Origin: Perkinsus olseni
Lineage: Eukaryota; Perkinsozoa; Perkinsida; Perkinsidae
Length of the DNA stretch: 34,813 nucleotides
Direction: 5' to 3'
Assembly: GCA_013115135.1 (NCBI GenBank)
Contig: JABANP010000539.1
Location: 1-34,813 of the forward strand
The position numbers and the translations under genes are program-made. Numbering within the stretch: position 1 is the stretch's first letter; every line of letters begins with the position of its first letter. Below the pieces are notes generated by a model, which searched no databases, was not told the DNA's origin, and saw nothing but the letters and a program-made list of their open reading frames with translations. This document shows positions 17,156 to 27,448 of this stretch, piece after piece.

Positions 17156-19738
17156 ACGACACAGACATTGTAAGAGTTGGGGCGCTTTCAGAAAGATTGA
17201 GGGTGGACTAAGAGATTTTCGGGGCGATCGCAGAAATTTTTTGGGCGCGCGCCGAACTTGCCCAGCGGGACGTAGGGGTGCTCGAGCAGGAAGTCGTGCA
17301 GTCGTATCTCAAGATCAGCCACTGTCTGAGAAGAAGAACCTCCACATGATGAAGACCACATCTGGTCCTCAATGAGGACTCCTCATCTCATGGTCAGAGT
17401 TCTGCTTGTAACCTGAGGCAACTAGGAGACTTAGTAGGCCACTAGCTGCGAGGCTACTAATCTCGCAATAGCACTAGAGCTCGGAAGCTAGGAGCGCTAA
17501 CCCCGTGGAGCAAGAGCTTGGAATTCTACGTCACCACTTGGGTAGTAGGTGACGTTTACGGTACGGTCCTCCAAGCGGCATGTCTTGCTGAGTGAAGGCC
17601 CGGGCTTTGCCTGGAGAAAGTTCAAGCAAGCGTAGCAAGCATCGTTTGTGCGCGAGCTGCTCGCGCGCCCCCGTGATCGACCAAAGTGGTAGCAACTGTA
17701 TGTTGCGTTCGTGGTTTTAAGGAGCGGAACCCGGCGTGAGAAGGTCTTTCGGGGCGGTTCCGGGGGAATTTTTCTTTTACCCTTGGTTAGTTATCTGGGA
17801 GACATTGCCTGTGTGCTTGCGTGCAAGGCAATGTGACTGCGGTGTTATGTTGGCCGCTGGCCCGAGGCGTGTTGGACATCCTGGCGATGTCTGCCGGTCT
17901 TCGGGTCTCGGGCTAATTACTCTGGCAAGAATAACTTCAGGCTACACTCGTCACTCAATCCCGATCAAGTAACAGGCTTTCATCCGACCACGCAATCTTT
18001 CGGAGACAACATCCTCAAGTTGTATCTCGTCCTGCGCGCCACAAACTCGAGCGGCTCTACCCCTCCGACCACCACTTGCTTTGCTCATGCCCGTCATACG
18101 CTCCACTGGGACAATGCCACAACATTGTTGTGGCCCAAGCCATACAGGCTATTATCGATCGTCGCCGACCTGCTGCTCCCCCAGTTAAATCCACGGGTCG
18201 AAACAGGGCCACTACGGCCTCGTCGTGGGCACCCCCAATCGTGCATCACCCAATAATTAAGCCGGTATCTCCTACGATGCTGGCGGGGGCCGTCCCTGCC
18301 GTCACAAACCACCTCGGTCGACAACTAACTACCGCCCCCAGGAACTCTCCTCCACTGTCCACAGCAACACCGAAGACGGAAGACGTGAGCAATGCTTTCC
18401 GAGGTCTTTCGGCTTTGGGCTCACAAGTTGCACCAGTCCGAAGATGTTACGATTCCGTCGTGTTAGGTCAACGCATACCATTCGGGGAGGAGTCTGAAGC
18501 CGCAACTCCCCCTGTCCCTCCCCGGGCATGCCGGCACTGTCGACCATGTTCCTTCACTTGTGTCATCTCCCTCTGATGGCGCGGCCGCGGGAGTTCGTGC
18601 CGATGTTGCGTGGCCCCGTGTTGACTGGGCAGGACGGTCTCTGGTCGTCGAGGGCCTTTAAGACATACGGTGACCAGTGTGCGATGCGAGAAGACTGAAG
18701 AGGCTATGCGGGCGGCAGGAAGTTCGCAGATACCTGACGCCGCCTCGGGTACGAGGGTTCATGAGCATTCCAGTGAGCTTAATCGAAGATCCTGCTCTGC
18801 ATTCTCATGTTTTATCCTTTAGCCTAAACCTAAGGCTTTAGACTACCTAAAGGCTTTAGGTAGTCCTCCCAGTATCCCCGCTCCGCCGCCGCTGAATACC
18901 GAAGCGACGATTTCCCGAGTTGCCATCGCAGCATCTCCAGTATTCCACTGTACAAGGCGCGTCAGCGAATATCGCATTGTGCATCGGCTGACCTTCCATA
19001 GATTCCCACCCTTCGTCGTCGAGCAAGCCTAGTACCATAGGTGGCGTCCCAAGTCCGGATAGTCAACCCGCACAAGCCCCGCAGGCCCGCCTGCACACTT
19101 ATTCACCATCCCTTGCCGTCCCATCCGTTCAACCGTCCCATTCCTTGGCCGGAGGTAGAGGGTAGGTCGAGTCTGTGACCGTCACACTGTCTTAGTAGCA
19201 TAATTGAGTGATTGTCCCCATAATTGTCGTGAGTCATTATTGATGACAGTGACAGTCACGGTACCAGCACAGTTAGCCTGTGATAACGCCACAGTGCTGT
19301 CTTGTATTCGTCAAGTAGACCCATACTCTTGTAGGTGAAGGGTGCTTCTGGCTTCTGGCTATGAGCTTATTTACCCGGGTCTCGGTTAGAGCTTTATGCT
19401 TGTCCGAACCGCGGGTTAGAAATAAGAGCTCGCCCGGGCTATTGTTTCACGGTTCTGTGCTCGCCCGGGCCGTGGCTTTGCAGAAAGCAATAGCCCGTGC
19501 TGCCTGTGAATCGACCCAATTGAGTATAACGCAGACCCAACCGAATTGATTGAGATTCATTGAATTATTACGTACAGACAACAGTAACTTATAGCGTTAA
19601 GATATGCGCTAAGGTATTGGTGGGACAGATCTGCACACCTGGCCAGTAGCATCGTCATCAGATGAGGCAGATTCTGCCTGTCCCACTTCTCTGTGCCTTG
19701 GTTTTGACTCTGTCCCTTTCGCGAATTTTGGCTAAGTA
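17156..19738. other. No convincing gene; hairpins
   Basis: On the minus strand 17190-17370 reads open, except for one TGA, into the repeat unit, but has no recognisable domain. A Pro/Ala-rich plus frame at 18076-18576 is unassigned. Inverted repeats include ACGTCACC/GGTGACGT near 17530, GCGCGAGC-T-GCTCGCGC (17650-17666), ACATTGCCT/AGGCAATGT near 17801, GCCACAACA-T-TGTTGTGGC (18116-18134), GACTACCTAAAG-G-CTTTAGGTAGTC (18841-18865) and GGGCTATTG/CAATAGCCC near 19437-19495. Confidence 0.5.
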
Positions 19739-20059
19739 GTGACACCCGATTCAACCAATCGGGGCAAGCGTCTTCTTTCGGAAATTGAAAAAAAGTGCCG
19801 GGGGTCTCGCGCGCCCAGAGAAAGAGGAATGACAGATCGATTAGTAAGATTCACAGATTCAAGATTCATCACACAGTTGGCATTTCGAATCCCAGCTTTT
19901 GAGAAGCCATCCGAAGTGAAAAGAGATATTGAAGTTTATGAGTTGCACAGGTTGGACACGCTAGAGTGTGTATTGAACACCTTTAGTGCTTTTTATGGCC
20001 ATTTACCGTCAAGTTGCCGACAGTCAACACAAACTTCAACCAGACTGAAGTCCCAGTAA
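19739..20059 (+). CDS. Hypothetical ORF, 106 codons, doubtful
   Basis: The frame has a reasonable amino-acid mix in its second half (RFITQLAFRIPAFEKPSE..EVYELHRLDTLECV), but no domain I recognise, no neighbours with a related role and no signal peptide. It ends directly before a dense palindrome cluster. It could be an exon or chance. Confidence 0.2.
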   Translation: MTPDSTNRGKRLLSEIEKKCRGSRAPRERGMTDRLVRFTDSRFITQLAFRIPAFEKPSEVKRDIEVYELHRLDTLECVLNTFSAFYGHLPSSCRQSTQTSTRLKSQ

Positions 20060-20137
20060 AGCTCAGAGCTCAGACTCTGAGCTCTGGGGAGCGTCAGTTC
20101 GGAGACGCATTTCTGAGGTGGACCACCTCAGAAATGT

Positions 20138-20159
20138 GTCAGATCGTCTGACTCAGACG
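20138..20159. repeat. 14-bp palindromic scar, one mismatch
   Basis: The target octamer is GTCAGACG and its inverted copy is CGTCTGAC. The first hexamer reads TCAGAT. Confidence 0.8.
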
Positions 20160-20495
20160 CATAGCGTCTCTGAAAATCTTTTACGTATGCAAATTCTCTC
20201 TGAGTAATCGACAAATTAATTGAACAACTGATGAGTGAATGACTCTCACCTGCTGACCTGTTTCGCAGAGATAAACAAGGGTACGAAGCGGGCGCTTCGT
20301 CAGGAACTTTTTGGCGATCCCGCGCTCCCAAATGCTTTCGCGCGCGCCCTATCAAATCGATTATCAGGGCGCGCGCTAACGTGCGTGCAAGCGCGCCTCG
20401 TGAAATGGACATTCCAGTCGTGCGAAGTGAAGGCGGCCGCCGCCTGGCGGCGTGTGAGAAGCATCAGAGCAAAAGAATTCGAGAATGCGCACCTA

Positions 20496-20517
20496 CTTCA
20501 GCGGCTGAAGTTCAGCC
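20496..20517. repeat. 14-bp palindromic scar, perfect
   Basis: The target octamer is CTTCAGCC and its inverted copy is GGCTGAAG (20503-20510). Confidence 0.9.
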
Positions 20518-21971
20518 ACCTTGTGAAAAAAAGGAGCGTAGCGGCCATAGGCTTGAAGCCTATCGTGCGAACGCCTAACGACGCCCGCCGAAAGTCCCGA
20601 GGAAACCAGTCTAGCCCCACTCTCTCCACAGTATGGAAGCGAAAAAGGTTGAAAGTTGGAGCATATACGTTTTCGAGCATGGGGAATCCGAATCTACCAC
20701 TGAAATTAACTCAGGAGGTACGAGTGATACTGAACACGCAAAACCGGCCAGAGGGGGTAATTCCTATAACTTTTTCTCCCAAACAGTTGATAACCACTTC
20801 TGTCTCGCGCATCGCGTTGATACAGACAGGAAAAAGTACTCATTCACAGTGGACTCAACTTTATGGAGCGTCCAGTGAAACTTGGCATCTACAGTAGATG
20901 CGTGGAGGAGGGTGCGAGGGTGGGACTCCCACCCAGTAGATGATCTACTGTGGGCATCGCTTCCGAAGCTATGACAACATGGCTCCCTGAGTCAGGAGAG
21001 CTTGCAATTGCAGGCCTAGTCACCAGGCCTGCAATTGCAGGGGAGCAACTACTGAGAATGAATACCAGACCGGAACTGCACCGCGTCGGTGATAGCAGAA
21101 ATAGTGCAAAATGCACGTAGCGCCCATTGTACGCGGTGCGCGCCCCGTCCCGGTGCTTTTCCACCTAGAGATTACTGATAGCAGCACAAGTTGGGAACGC
21201 TTCATCGGCCAAGCTAGATAGTATCCCGAGGATACCATCCACAAGCCTGAGAGGTCATATGAGTCGGAAGTGCAATGAAACCAGCTAAGAATCAAATGAG
21301 TTTTTGAGAAAAATTTCATAAATTTCAGAAAAATTCTGATAAATTCCAAATTATTTCACTTGAAATATTTCGCGATGCTGCCAGACTAGTCGCAGCCACC
21401 TCAATTTAATTGAGGTAGAACATTTTTGAGTTGAATTTTCATCTTTAAGGATCGAGTTTTTTCGGATATTTCAGCAGGATCGCGCGAAGCGATTCGCGTC
21501 ACACATTGAGTAGTAGGGTCGTGAAGCAAGTAATGTACTTACTCAAGTATCGCCGTAAAAACTCATGGCGCCTTGAGTAGTCCTAAATTCGAGGCGTCTT
21601 AACAAAGTTTTCTAGTAGTGTAATGGTTTGTTACGGGAAAAAGCTACTTGCGCTTAAGGAGCAAATTTGCTCTCCTATGAAACATGCCCCCTACCTGTCC
21701 ACTTACCCGCAGCGCCTTGCGCGAATGCTTGTAGCCTGAGATGCGGTCTGAATCACTGGGTATAGATTCTAATAGAATCTAGAACCTACTGTAGAATAGA
21801 CAGAATAGAATCCCCCAGGGATTCTAGGACAACCTAGTTATTATAATTCACTCAAAGAATGTACTCACTTTACGCCGCAGTCGTACAAGACGCTGTAACT
21901 CTGCGAGAACCACCGTCTTTGACGAGCAAGTAAGGAACTGATAGAAGCAGCCATCACTTACGTGGTAGGGA

Positions 21972-21993
21972 ACTGGGACTCCCAGTCTGGGAG
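21972..21993. repeat. 14-bp palindromic scar, perfect
   Basis: The target octamer is ACTGGGAG and its inverted copy is CTCCCAGT (21979-21986). Confidence 0.9.
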
Positions 21994-22075
21994 ATGACGC
22001 CCGAAAGTGGATGTAACGAACAAGTCCGATCGAAACCTGTTCCGTAAGTACGAGAGATGGGACCGTCGCTGAGAA

Positions 22076-22097
22076 TCCAGAAATTCTGGACCAGAAT
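22076..22097. repeat. 14-bp palindromic scar, perfect
   Basis: The target octamer is TCCAGAAT and its inverted copy is ATTCTGGA (22083-22090). Confidence 0.9.
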
Positions 22098-22110
22098 GGA
22101 AAGCAACGCA

Positions 22111-22132
22111 TTCAGTGGTACTGAATCAGTAC
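22111..22132. repeat. 14-bp palindromic scar, one mismatch
   Basis: The target octamer is TTCAGTAC and its inverted copy is GTACTGAA. The first hexamer reads TCAGTG. Confidence 0.8.
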
Positions 22133-22163
22133 GTTGTGACGTGACGAGGTCCAGACCGTCTCG

Positions 22164-22185
22164 AATGCTGACAGCATCATGCTGT
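22164..22185. repeat. 14-bp palindromic scar, one mismatch
   Basis: The target octamer is AATGCTGT. The inverted copy reads ACAGCATC instead of ACAGCATT, between two ATGCTG hexamers. Confidence 0.8.
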
Positions 22186-22221
22186 CTACAATCATCAGAG
22201 GGCATGGAGCGTGATGTCTAG

Positions 22222-22243
22222 CAGCTATTTTAGCTAAGCTATA
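22222..22243. repeat. 14-bp palindromic scar, two mismatches
   Basis: AGCTAT is repeated on both sides of TTTAGCTA; the expected inverted copy of CAGCTATA is TATAGCTG. It is weaker alone but sits in the cluster. Confidence 0.55.
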
Positions 22244-22907
22244 CCTTAAAGACACACGGCGTCGACTTGAAGCGGTCGACCCTCTTGACTAGAGTCTTGT
22301 CGAGTTTTCGGAATGCCTAGACTGGTAAAACCGTGACGGCTGGGAACTGGGAGGAAGCGGTTAGAACCGCCGCCCCCTTCAACTTAACACTGTCGGTATC
22401 AAGTGCGTTGTCTCATACAGCACCACCCTAGTACTCAACCGATTCGAACAGACCACTTTCGTCTCGCGTCAACCCATCGAACGGGAAACCTCGTTTTGAC
22501 GAGCGATTGAATTCCCCCTATCATACAACCGGTGGCCGCCACGAGCTCGCCTTCGTCGGACAATCGCAAACCTCAATGGAACAGAGGAGAGGTGAAAGCT
22601 CTCACTGATTCGTTGGCCGCCTCATCCCCATCATCGAAGTACCACATAACTGTCGCTAGACGAGAGACGCTATAGCGCACGCACTTCACGGCGGCAAGGG
22701 GAGCATTCCCGCATAGTGCATTGCGGGCACCATTCAGGGCTGCAATCCCGCACCCTGATTGTTTGACTGCGCGACGAGAATGGACCACCGCGGTAGTCTC
22801 CTACCTATCATCTGAATCGGTGGTATGTTACTCTTGTTACAGTAGTCGAATCGACAGAGTCAATCCGGTGCGCCGCAGTGCCGCGACGGCACGGGACAGA
22901 AGCCTAG

Positions 22908-22929
22908 CTGTCCCGGGGACAGTGTCCCC
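22908..22929. repeat. 14-bp palindromic scar, perfect
   Basis: The target octamer is CTGTCCCC and its inverted copy is GGGGACAG (22915-22922), between two TGTCCC hexamers. Confidence 0.9.
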
Positions 22930-23113
22930 CTCAGAAAAGAGTTGACCTTCTAATATGAGACTTAAGGGACGGCTGAGATGCCTCAACCTCATCCTGCCTG
23001 AGCTCTCATTCATGCGAGCTACCGCACGTCTACAATGTGTGAGTCATTCGATTTTCTATGTAAGAGTTTGGCATGGTTTTGGAAGGGAGACAGGGAGCCA
23101 TTGAGGTCTTCAC

Positions 23114-23135
23114 GTGGCTATAAGCCACTGGCTAG
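23114..23135. repeat. 14-bp palindromic scar, two mismatches
   Basis: The target octamer is GTGGCTAG. The inverted copy reads TAAGCCAC instead of CTAGCCAC, between two perfect TGGCTA hexamers. Confidence 0.55.
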
Positions 23136-23248
23136 CTCATAGCTGTGCTACTTCGCCAGCCCATTCGAGCGACTTCATTAAGCAGATCGCTCTACCAAGC
23201 TGAAGGCCCGGTACTGCTTTGCCAGTTATTAAGTCTTGACAAGTCGCG

Positions 23249-24871
23249 ATGATCCAACTAACTATTGTATGCATCATTTATGCTGTCCACGCGGAGTTCA
23301 CGGGTAGGGCGGCGGTCTTCCATGCTACGACGACTAACCTTTGCAATAAAGATGCAAAGGACGCTCATGGCAATCCCGTCCCTTGTGGCATATCTCGAGC
23401 TAGAGAGACTCTCGGGCTGCCATTGCCTGGTATGGAGGACGGTTCTCTTACTACAAGGGAGCATATGATTATCGCTAAAGACGGCAACGTCAGGGTCAAA
23501 GCTATGCCAAGCCGCCCCTATCAGTATTTCATGTACACCGAGACCCTAAAGAACGTCAAAGTTCATCAGTTGTATAACCACCAAGCCATCGCCCTCATCG
23601 ACAGTACGCCCGAGTTCGAAGCGCAGCGCCTCTACGGTACCGGGCTGAGTAAAGATGGTTGGACTGACGAAGGCACGACCAGTCTCGACGGCAAAGCGTT
23701 ACACAGATGGACCAAGCGTGGGCCGCAAGGCCTCGATAAGGCCTCTGGCTTCAATTACACAGCCGTCTATCAGACTTGTATGTACCCTGATCTTTGGACG
23801 TTCTATACCGACTCAGATGACTCAGCACCTGTGAAGCTGGTCGGGTCTAACTCCTTCTGCAACAAGGCCTTGCAAGTTACAGAGTACTCCAACTACCGCA
23901 CTTTGGATGAAACGCTCACTGTGGAGGACTCTATCAAGGAAGTGCACACCATGTATGGTATCGGGTCTCGCATATTATCTGTTGGAGAGAGTCAGGAGGT
24001 TCCCAAAGTATGTGAAGATCTCTTGGGTGCTCCCTACGTGTGTGAGTCTGAACGGGAGTTCTTCGGAGACGGCCAAGAGGTTGACTGGATGCCTTCTGGC
24101 AGGAGGATGCGTGGAGCTACAGAAAGCCAGGATATCATCCCGTACTTCGACGTTGCCGAGGGCACTGCGGCTTATACGTTCTTCCATCACCAATATGAGA
24201 GGCGCCTCATTCAACTGCTCAAATTTGAGTTCCCCAGCAATTGCAACAACACCGGTGGAACTACTGCTCTGAACTTCTGCCTCTTCGTCGCCGTCGATGC
24301 GACTATGTCGACTTACACGCTGAAGGCAGGGCTGACGTTCGTTGATGTGAATGATAAGAACAAGCAGGCTTCCCTCTACGTCGCTGTTGTAATCGGAAAG
24401 GAACTTGGCAACCGTGTTCTGAGGTTGGAGGCCGTGGCCCAGGGAACAGCTACGATATGGCAGGTGGGGGAAGGAGCCAGTCTAAGCATCGATGTAACGG
24501 TTGCTGGCAAGGTCTCCGATGATACGGCGCAGCAGATATTCAAGGCTGAAATACAGATATCGGTTTCATTCAACGTGAATCTCCCCGTGGTCGGAAGCGT
24601 CATGGACTGTACCGCCTATGCGAAAATTGACGTCACAGCGGCTCCAAACAACGATATCACGGCCTATGGTGAGATCGGTAGAAGCATATCCCTGCTCGTC
24701 TTTGGTGTTGGTGCTGGGGTTAACATCAAGGGGAACACTCTCGACAACCAGCCTAACAAGTGGGCTTTCAAGTCGCAGATAGTCTTTACCGCGTGGGTGA
24801 ATGTCATCTTATGGAGCAACCACTGGAGTTGGAATGTGGAGTTCTGGAACACTAAAGCGGTATATTTCTGA
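23249..24871 (+). CDS. Predicted secreted protein, 540 aa, unknown family
   Basis: A single uninterrupted exon from ATG 23249 to TGA. The first 15 residues (MIQLTIVCIIYAVHA) form a signal peptide. Residues 20-300 contain scattered Cys (CNKDAKDAHGNPVPC, TCMYPD, CEDLLGAPYVCE) suggesting disulphides. Residues 330-540 are strongly beta, with alternating hydrophobic strands and Gly-rich turns (NCNNTGGTTALNFCLF, VFGVGAGVNIKG). The end is aromatic (WSNHWSWNVEFW). There is no transmembrane segment after the signal and no enzyme motif I recognise. The protein is probably extracellular or cell-surface. No palindromic scar falls inside it, although the upstream 3 kb carries nine. Confidence 0.82.
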   Translation: MIQLTIVCIIYAVHAEFTGRAAVFHATTTNLCNKDAKDAHGNPVPCGISRARETLGLPLPGMEDGSLTTREHMIIAKDGNVRVKAMPSRPYQYFMYTETLKNVKVHQLYNHQAIALIDSTPEFEAQRLYGTGLSKDGWTDEGTTSLDGKALHRWTKRGPQGLDKASGFNYTAVYQTCMYPDLWTFYTDSDDSAPVKLVGSNSFCNKALQVTEYSNYRTLDETLTVEDSIKEVHTMYGIGSRILSVGESQEVPKVCEDLLGAPYVCESEREFFGDGQEVDWMPSGRRMRGATESQDIIPYFDVAEGTAAYTFFHHQYERRLIQLLKFEFPSNCNNTGGTTALNFCLFVAVDATMSTYTLKAGLTFVDVNDKNKQASLYVAVVIGKELGNRVLRLEAVAQGTATIWQVGEGASLSIDVTVAGKVSDDTAQQIFKAEIQISVSFNVNLPVVGSVMDCTAYAKIDVTAAPNNDITAYGEIGRSISLLVFGVGAGVNIKGNTLDNQPNKWAFKSQIVFTAWVNVILWSNHWSWNVEFWNTKAVYF

Positions 24872-25732
24872 AGGCCAGCTGGTGGCACGGCAGCTGCCAT
24901 GCATGGGACTCCCTCCCATGGAGGTCTCAACTTCTCTCTGAATCTAGAAGTAGCTGCTACCTCAGAGTATACAATACCCAGTATGGGGAAATTCTGACAG
25001 CTCAGTAAGCCTTTCCGTGAGAGGCTTCTCATTACATGGACCCTTATTAGTCGCTTGGTTTCCATTTGATTGTTCTGAACTCTTTATGGATCGAGGATAG
25101 TACTTATTTTCATTCGGCCAAGTAAATGGTTCTCGAGAAACTATTAAATAACACAAGTCAACTCTGTAGAGAAGTCTTCTTGACATATCCAAGGTGTGTC
25201 CTAGTCGGAATGACTCCGCCGATGGCTATCGTTACCTTCACGATGAATTCCACTTTTTGCCGTTTCCGTCTGTCCGATTTGGTCGATTTCCTTGGAAGCC
25301 CAACCACCAAATTCTCATCGTGTTGGGTTACAGTTGTCAACATACATATTTGACTCAAATAATTTGAGATGACAGAAGTCTTGTGTTACGAGACGCTCCC
25401 GTGTCGGGAGTTTCAAGAGGGCGCAGGAGACTCTGTAAAAGTTTGCTGGGTCAAATAGGCTCTGGCAAGTATTGACCCTGGATCTGGGTTCAAATACAAG
25501 GTCTCGGATCTGGAACGCGGCATTATCCAACTTCGAAGACAAGGATCTCACGGCGTGGATGAGAGGATGTCCCCACCCCAGAGGGGGTGGCCCCCACCGG
25601 GAGGGGGCCTCCCTCTTGGTCTATGACCTAGTGTGTTCGAATATCGCAGCTGATACGACGATACTAGTGACTAGTATCAAGATTCAATACCTCAATATGT
25701 GAAAGTATCAATGATCAGTGTGCGCCATATCA
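24872..25732. other. No convincing gene; hairpins
   Basis: This holds a scar at 25347-25368, a G/C-rich inverted run near 25570-25615 (CCACCCC..GGGGGTGG..CCCCCACC), and the palindrome GATACTAGT-G-ACTAGTATC at 25660-25678. Short frames are unassigned. Confidence 0.5.
25347..25368. repeat. 14-bp palindromic scar, perfect
   Basis: The target octamer is TATTTGAG and its inverted copy is CTCAAATA (25354-25361), between two ATTTGA hexamers. Confidence 0.9.
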
Positions 25733-25803
25733 ACTTCGAGATTCGAACTCGGGCCCCCGTAGACTGGCGCCTGCCTAGGACCACTCGGCCAAACTGTCGA
25801 TGC
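25733..25803 (-). pseudogene. Degenerate tRNA-like sequence (Leu/Ser-like A box)
   Basis: On the minus strand TGGCCGAGTGG matches a pol III A box of Leu/Ser type, and AGTTCGAATCT resembles a B box with a 4-5 bp T stem. The acceptor pairing has at least two mismatches and the anticodon arm does not fold cleanly, so no anticodon can be assigned. It is probably a tRNA pseudogene or the head of a SINE. Confidence 0.45.
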
Positions 25804-25892
25804 CGACGGGCATAGATGCTGCCCCAGGCCGTATGCAGTACATTATTCGAAATTGATAGCCTCAGCGAAGACCATTCCAAAGTCAACTCTCA

Positions 25893-25911
25893 CCAGTAAT
25901 ACTATTACTGG
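25893..25911. repeat. 19-bp palindrome with a 1-nt centre
   Basis: CCAGTAATA and TATTACTGG flank a single C. TATTAGCC/GGCTAATA follows near 25937-25957. Confidence 0.8.
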
Positions 25912-26001
25912 ATACTACTAATCATTACTAAATTTATTAGCCTTCACGGCTAATAGTAATAGTAATCGCACTCAATATGCTGCAACGAAACGCTCTTATG
26001 C

Positions 26002-26072
26002 GCCGCTATCGTCTAGTGATTAGGACGTTAGTTGTGGCCGTGACAACCCCGGTCCAAATCCGGGTAGCAACT
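26002..26072 (+). pseudogene. tRNA-His-like sequence (GTG), degenerate
   Basis: GCCGCTATCGTCTAGTGATTA and the loop TTGTGGC resemble eukaryotic tRNA-His with a GTG anticodon. The T arm GGTCCAAATCC departs from GGTTCGAATCC, the 3' acceptor strand TAGCAAC mispairs at two positions with GCCGCTA, and the anticodon stem pairs poorly. I read it as a pseudogene. Confidence 0.5.
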
Positions 26073-26100
26073 TTGATCGGGCAGCTCCAACAATGCGACA

Positions 26101-26122
26101 GTCTTAAATTAAGACTCTTAAC
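26101..26122. repeat. 14-bp palindromic scar, one mismatch
   Basis: The target octamer is GTCTTAAC. The inverted copy reads ATTAAGAC instead of GTTAAGAC, between two TCTTAA hexamers. Confidence 0.8.
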
Positions 26123-26694
26123 TTAAGACTGCACGAGGAACCGTCTACCGGCCATCGGCTTTCCATACGTGCTAGGATAGCGCTGCGATTTGTACTTCGC
26201 GGCAGAGTACATCACCTCGGCCATTATGTCTAAAAAACTTCCTTATATGTCTTCTTAACTGGGCCACCAAACTAGGCTGGGGGAGGCGCTGGAATTAAGT
26301 GATGGATTCTGCATCTCACAGGCACTCGATGGCTGTGTTTTATGAGCCGCGAACCGTGAAAATGCAGGACAATGTTTGTTCAACAATCAACATTGGGTCC
26401 GGATCAAGTAAAGAATAAGTTTTCTTGCCATCTTCTCTAAGAGACCCTTTTTTTCATCAGCAATCTCTCGGAGGAACGATTGGGAAAAACCGTTCTTTTC
26501 GTTTCAGCCACCCTTTTGACGGTATGCCTGTGCGGCCTAGTCGTATTAATCGCACCTTGCTTGCGCGAAGTCCTTAGTTCGATGTTCGGCTCAGGCGCTT
26601 CTCCTCGCAAGTTGAATCGTGGTGGCCTAAGAATTCGGCAACAATTCATAATCGTAAACTAACTTGTGCCACAAATACACTCGGCAAAGAGTAG

Positions 26695-26767
26695 CGATCT
26701 CGGTGGGTCTCGAACCCACAATCTTTGGTTCCGAAGACCAACGCCTTATCCATTAGGCCACGAGACC
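26695..26767 (-). tRNA. tRNA-Arg (anticodon TCG)
   Basis: On the minus strand the acceptor GGTCTCG pairs with CGAGATC (one G-T pair). The D arm is GCCTAATGGATAAGGC. The anticodon arm is TTGGT-CTTCGGA-ACCAA with TCG at 34-36, reading CGA. The T arm is GTGGG-TTCGAGA-CCCAC. All four stems are intact with no intron and no encoded CCA, as expected for a eukaryotic nuclear gene. Confidence 0.95.
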
Positions 26768-27300
26768 ACATTCTTAGAGTGTTGCGTACACAGAAGGCGG
26801 CTGACCCGAGATAATTCTAACTACTCGGTTCTTACTCTACTCAAGAGCGATACCGCATAAAACACACTTGATCCCGTATGCTACATATTCGGATTCGTAC
26901 CGTAGCATGTAGTGAGCGACTACTACGGACCGAAGAGAGCAGGGTTCCGAGAGTACGAGGAACTTTGCTTCGTTCAAGGATGACACTTTGCCCTCTAGTG
27001 AGCTCATGGAGCTCTGTCTTCATATATGTCGCTAGTCACTAGACTTGCCGACCCTGAGTGGGCATCAAGTGGTACAGTGGCAGCCTGCGCATATTGGTGA
27101 AGGGCTGTTCCGTAGCCTTTGAACGCAAACAGATTCCAGTCGTACAGTTGCAATCCGTACAGTAATTTGTTAATGGCTCGGTGCAACTCGGCAAACGATC
27201 TTGATAACGCGCATCACTGAACTGTGACTGAAGTGAAGTCAGACGCATTTCATTCGGTGAGAGCCTTCTCCAGATTGGGCCCGGCTTTGTCAGTGACTTT

Positions 27301-27322
27301 TCTCCGACTCAGGGACTCTGAG
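27301..27322. repeat. 14-bp palindromic scar, two mismatches
   Basis: The target octamer is TCTCTGAG. The inverted copy reads CTCAGGGA instead of CTCAGAGA, and the first hexamer reads CTCCGA. Confidence 0.55.
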
Positions 27323-27448
27323 TCTGAAGATTATGAAGAGCCACACGTTGTCCATGGTGAATAGTCCGCTCTTGCTTCCCTCTGCATCGCTAGAATTTCG
27401 TCCCGCCCATGTTGAACTCAACTGTCGACGTTTTGTGACTCGTACCTG

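Larger units (their letters stand above)
20060..23248. other. Palindrome-rich gene desert
   Basis: I found no convincing gene in 3.2 kb. The stretch holds nine of the 22 palindromic scars and many longer 1-nt-centred palindromes: 20064-20086 (11 bp arms), 20108-20136 (14), 20547-20563 (8), 20885-20901 (8), 20918-20934 (8), 20934-20950 (8), 21398-21416 (9) and 21763-21781 (9). There is also TGCAATTGCAGGCCT inverted around 7 nt at 21003-21039. Confidence 0.7.

Noticed and set aside
16591..17211. Repeated 76-83 codon frames on both strands
   Set aside because: They are generated by the 112-bp tandem repeat, whose period is not a multiple of three.
18076..18576. 166-codon Pro/Ala-rich plus frame
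   Set aside because: No domain, no start context and competing frames; it may be retroelement debris, but I cannot support that.
21209..22892. Near-miss palindromes GTATCC..GGATAC (21223) and GTGCCG..CGGCAC (22879)
   Set aside because: Each has a 3-nt centre and would need three or more mismatches to fit the 14-bp rule.
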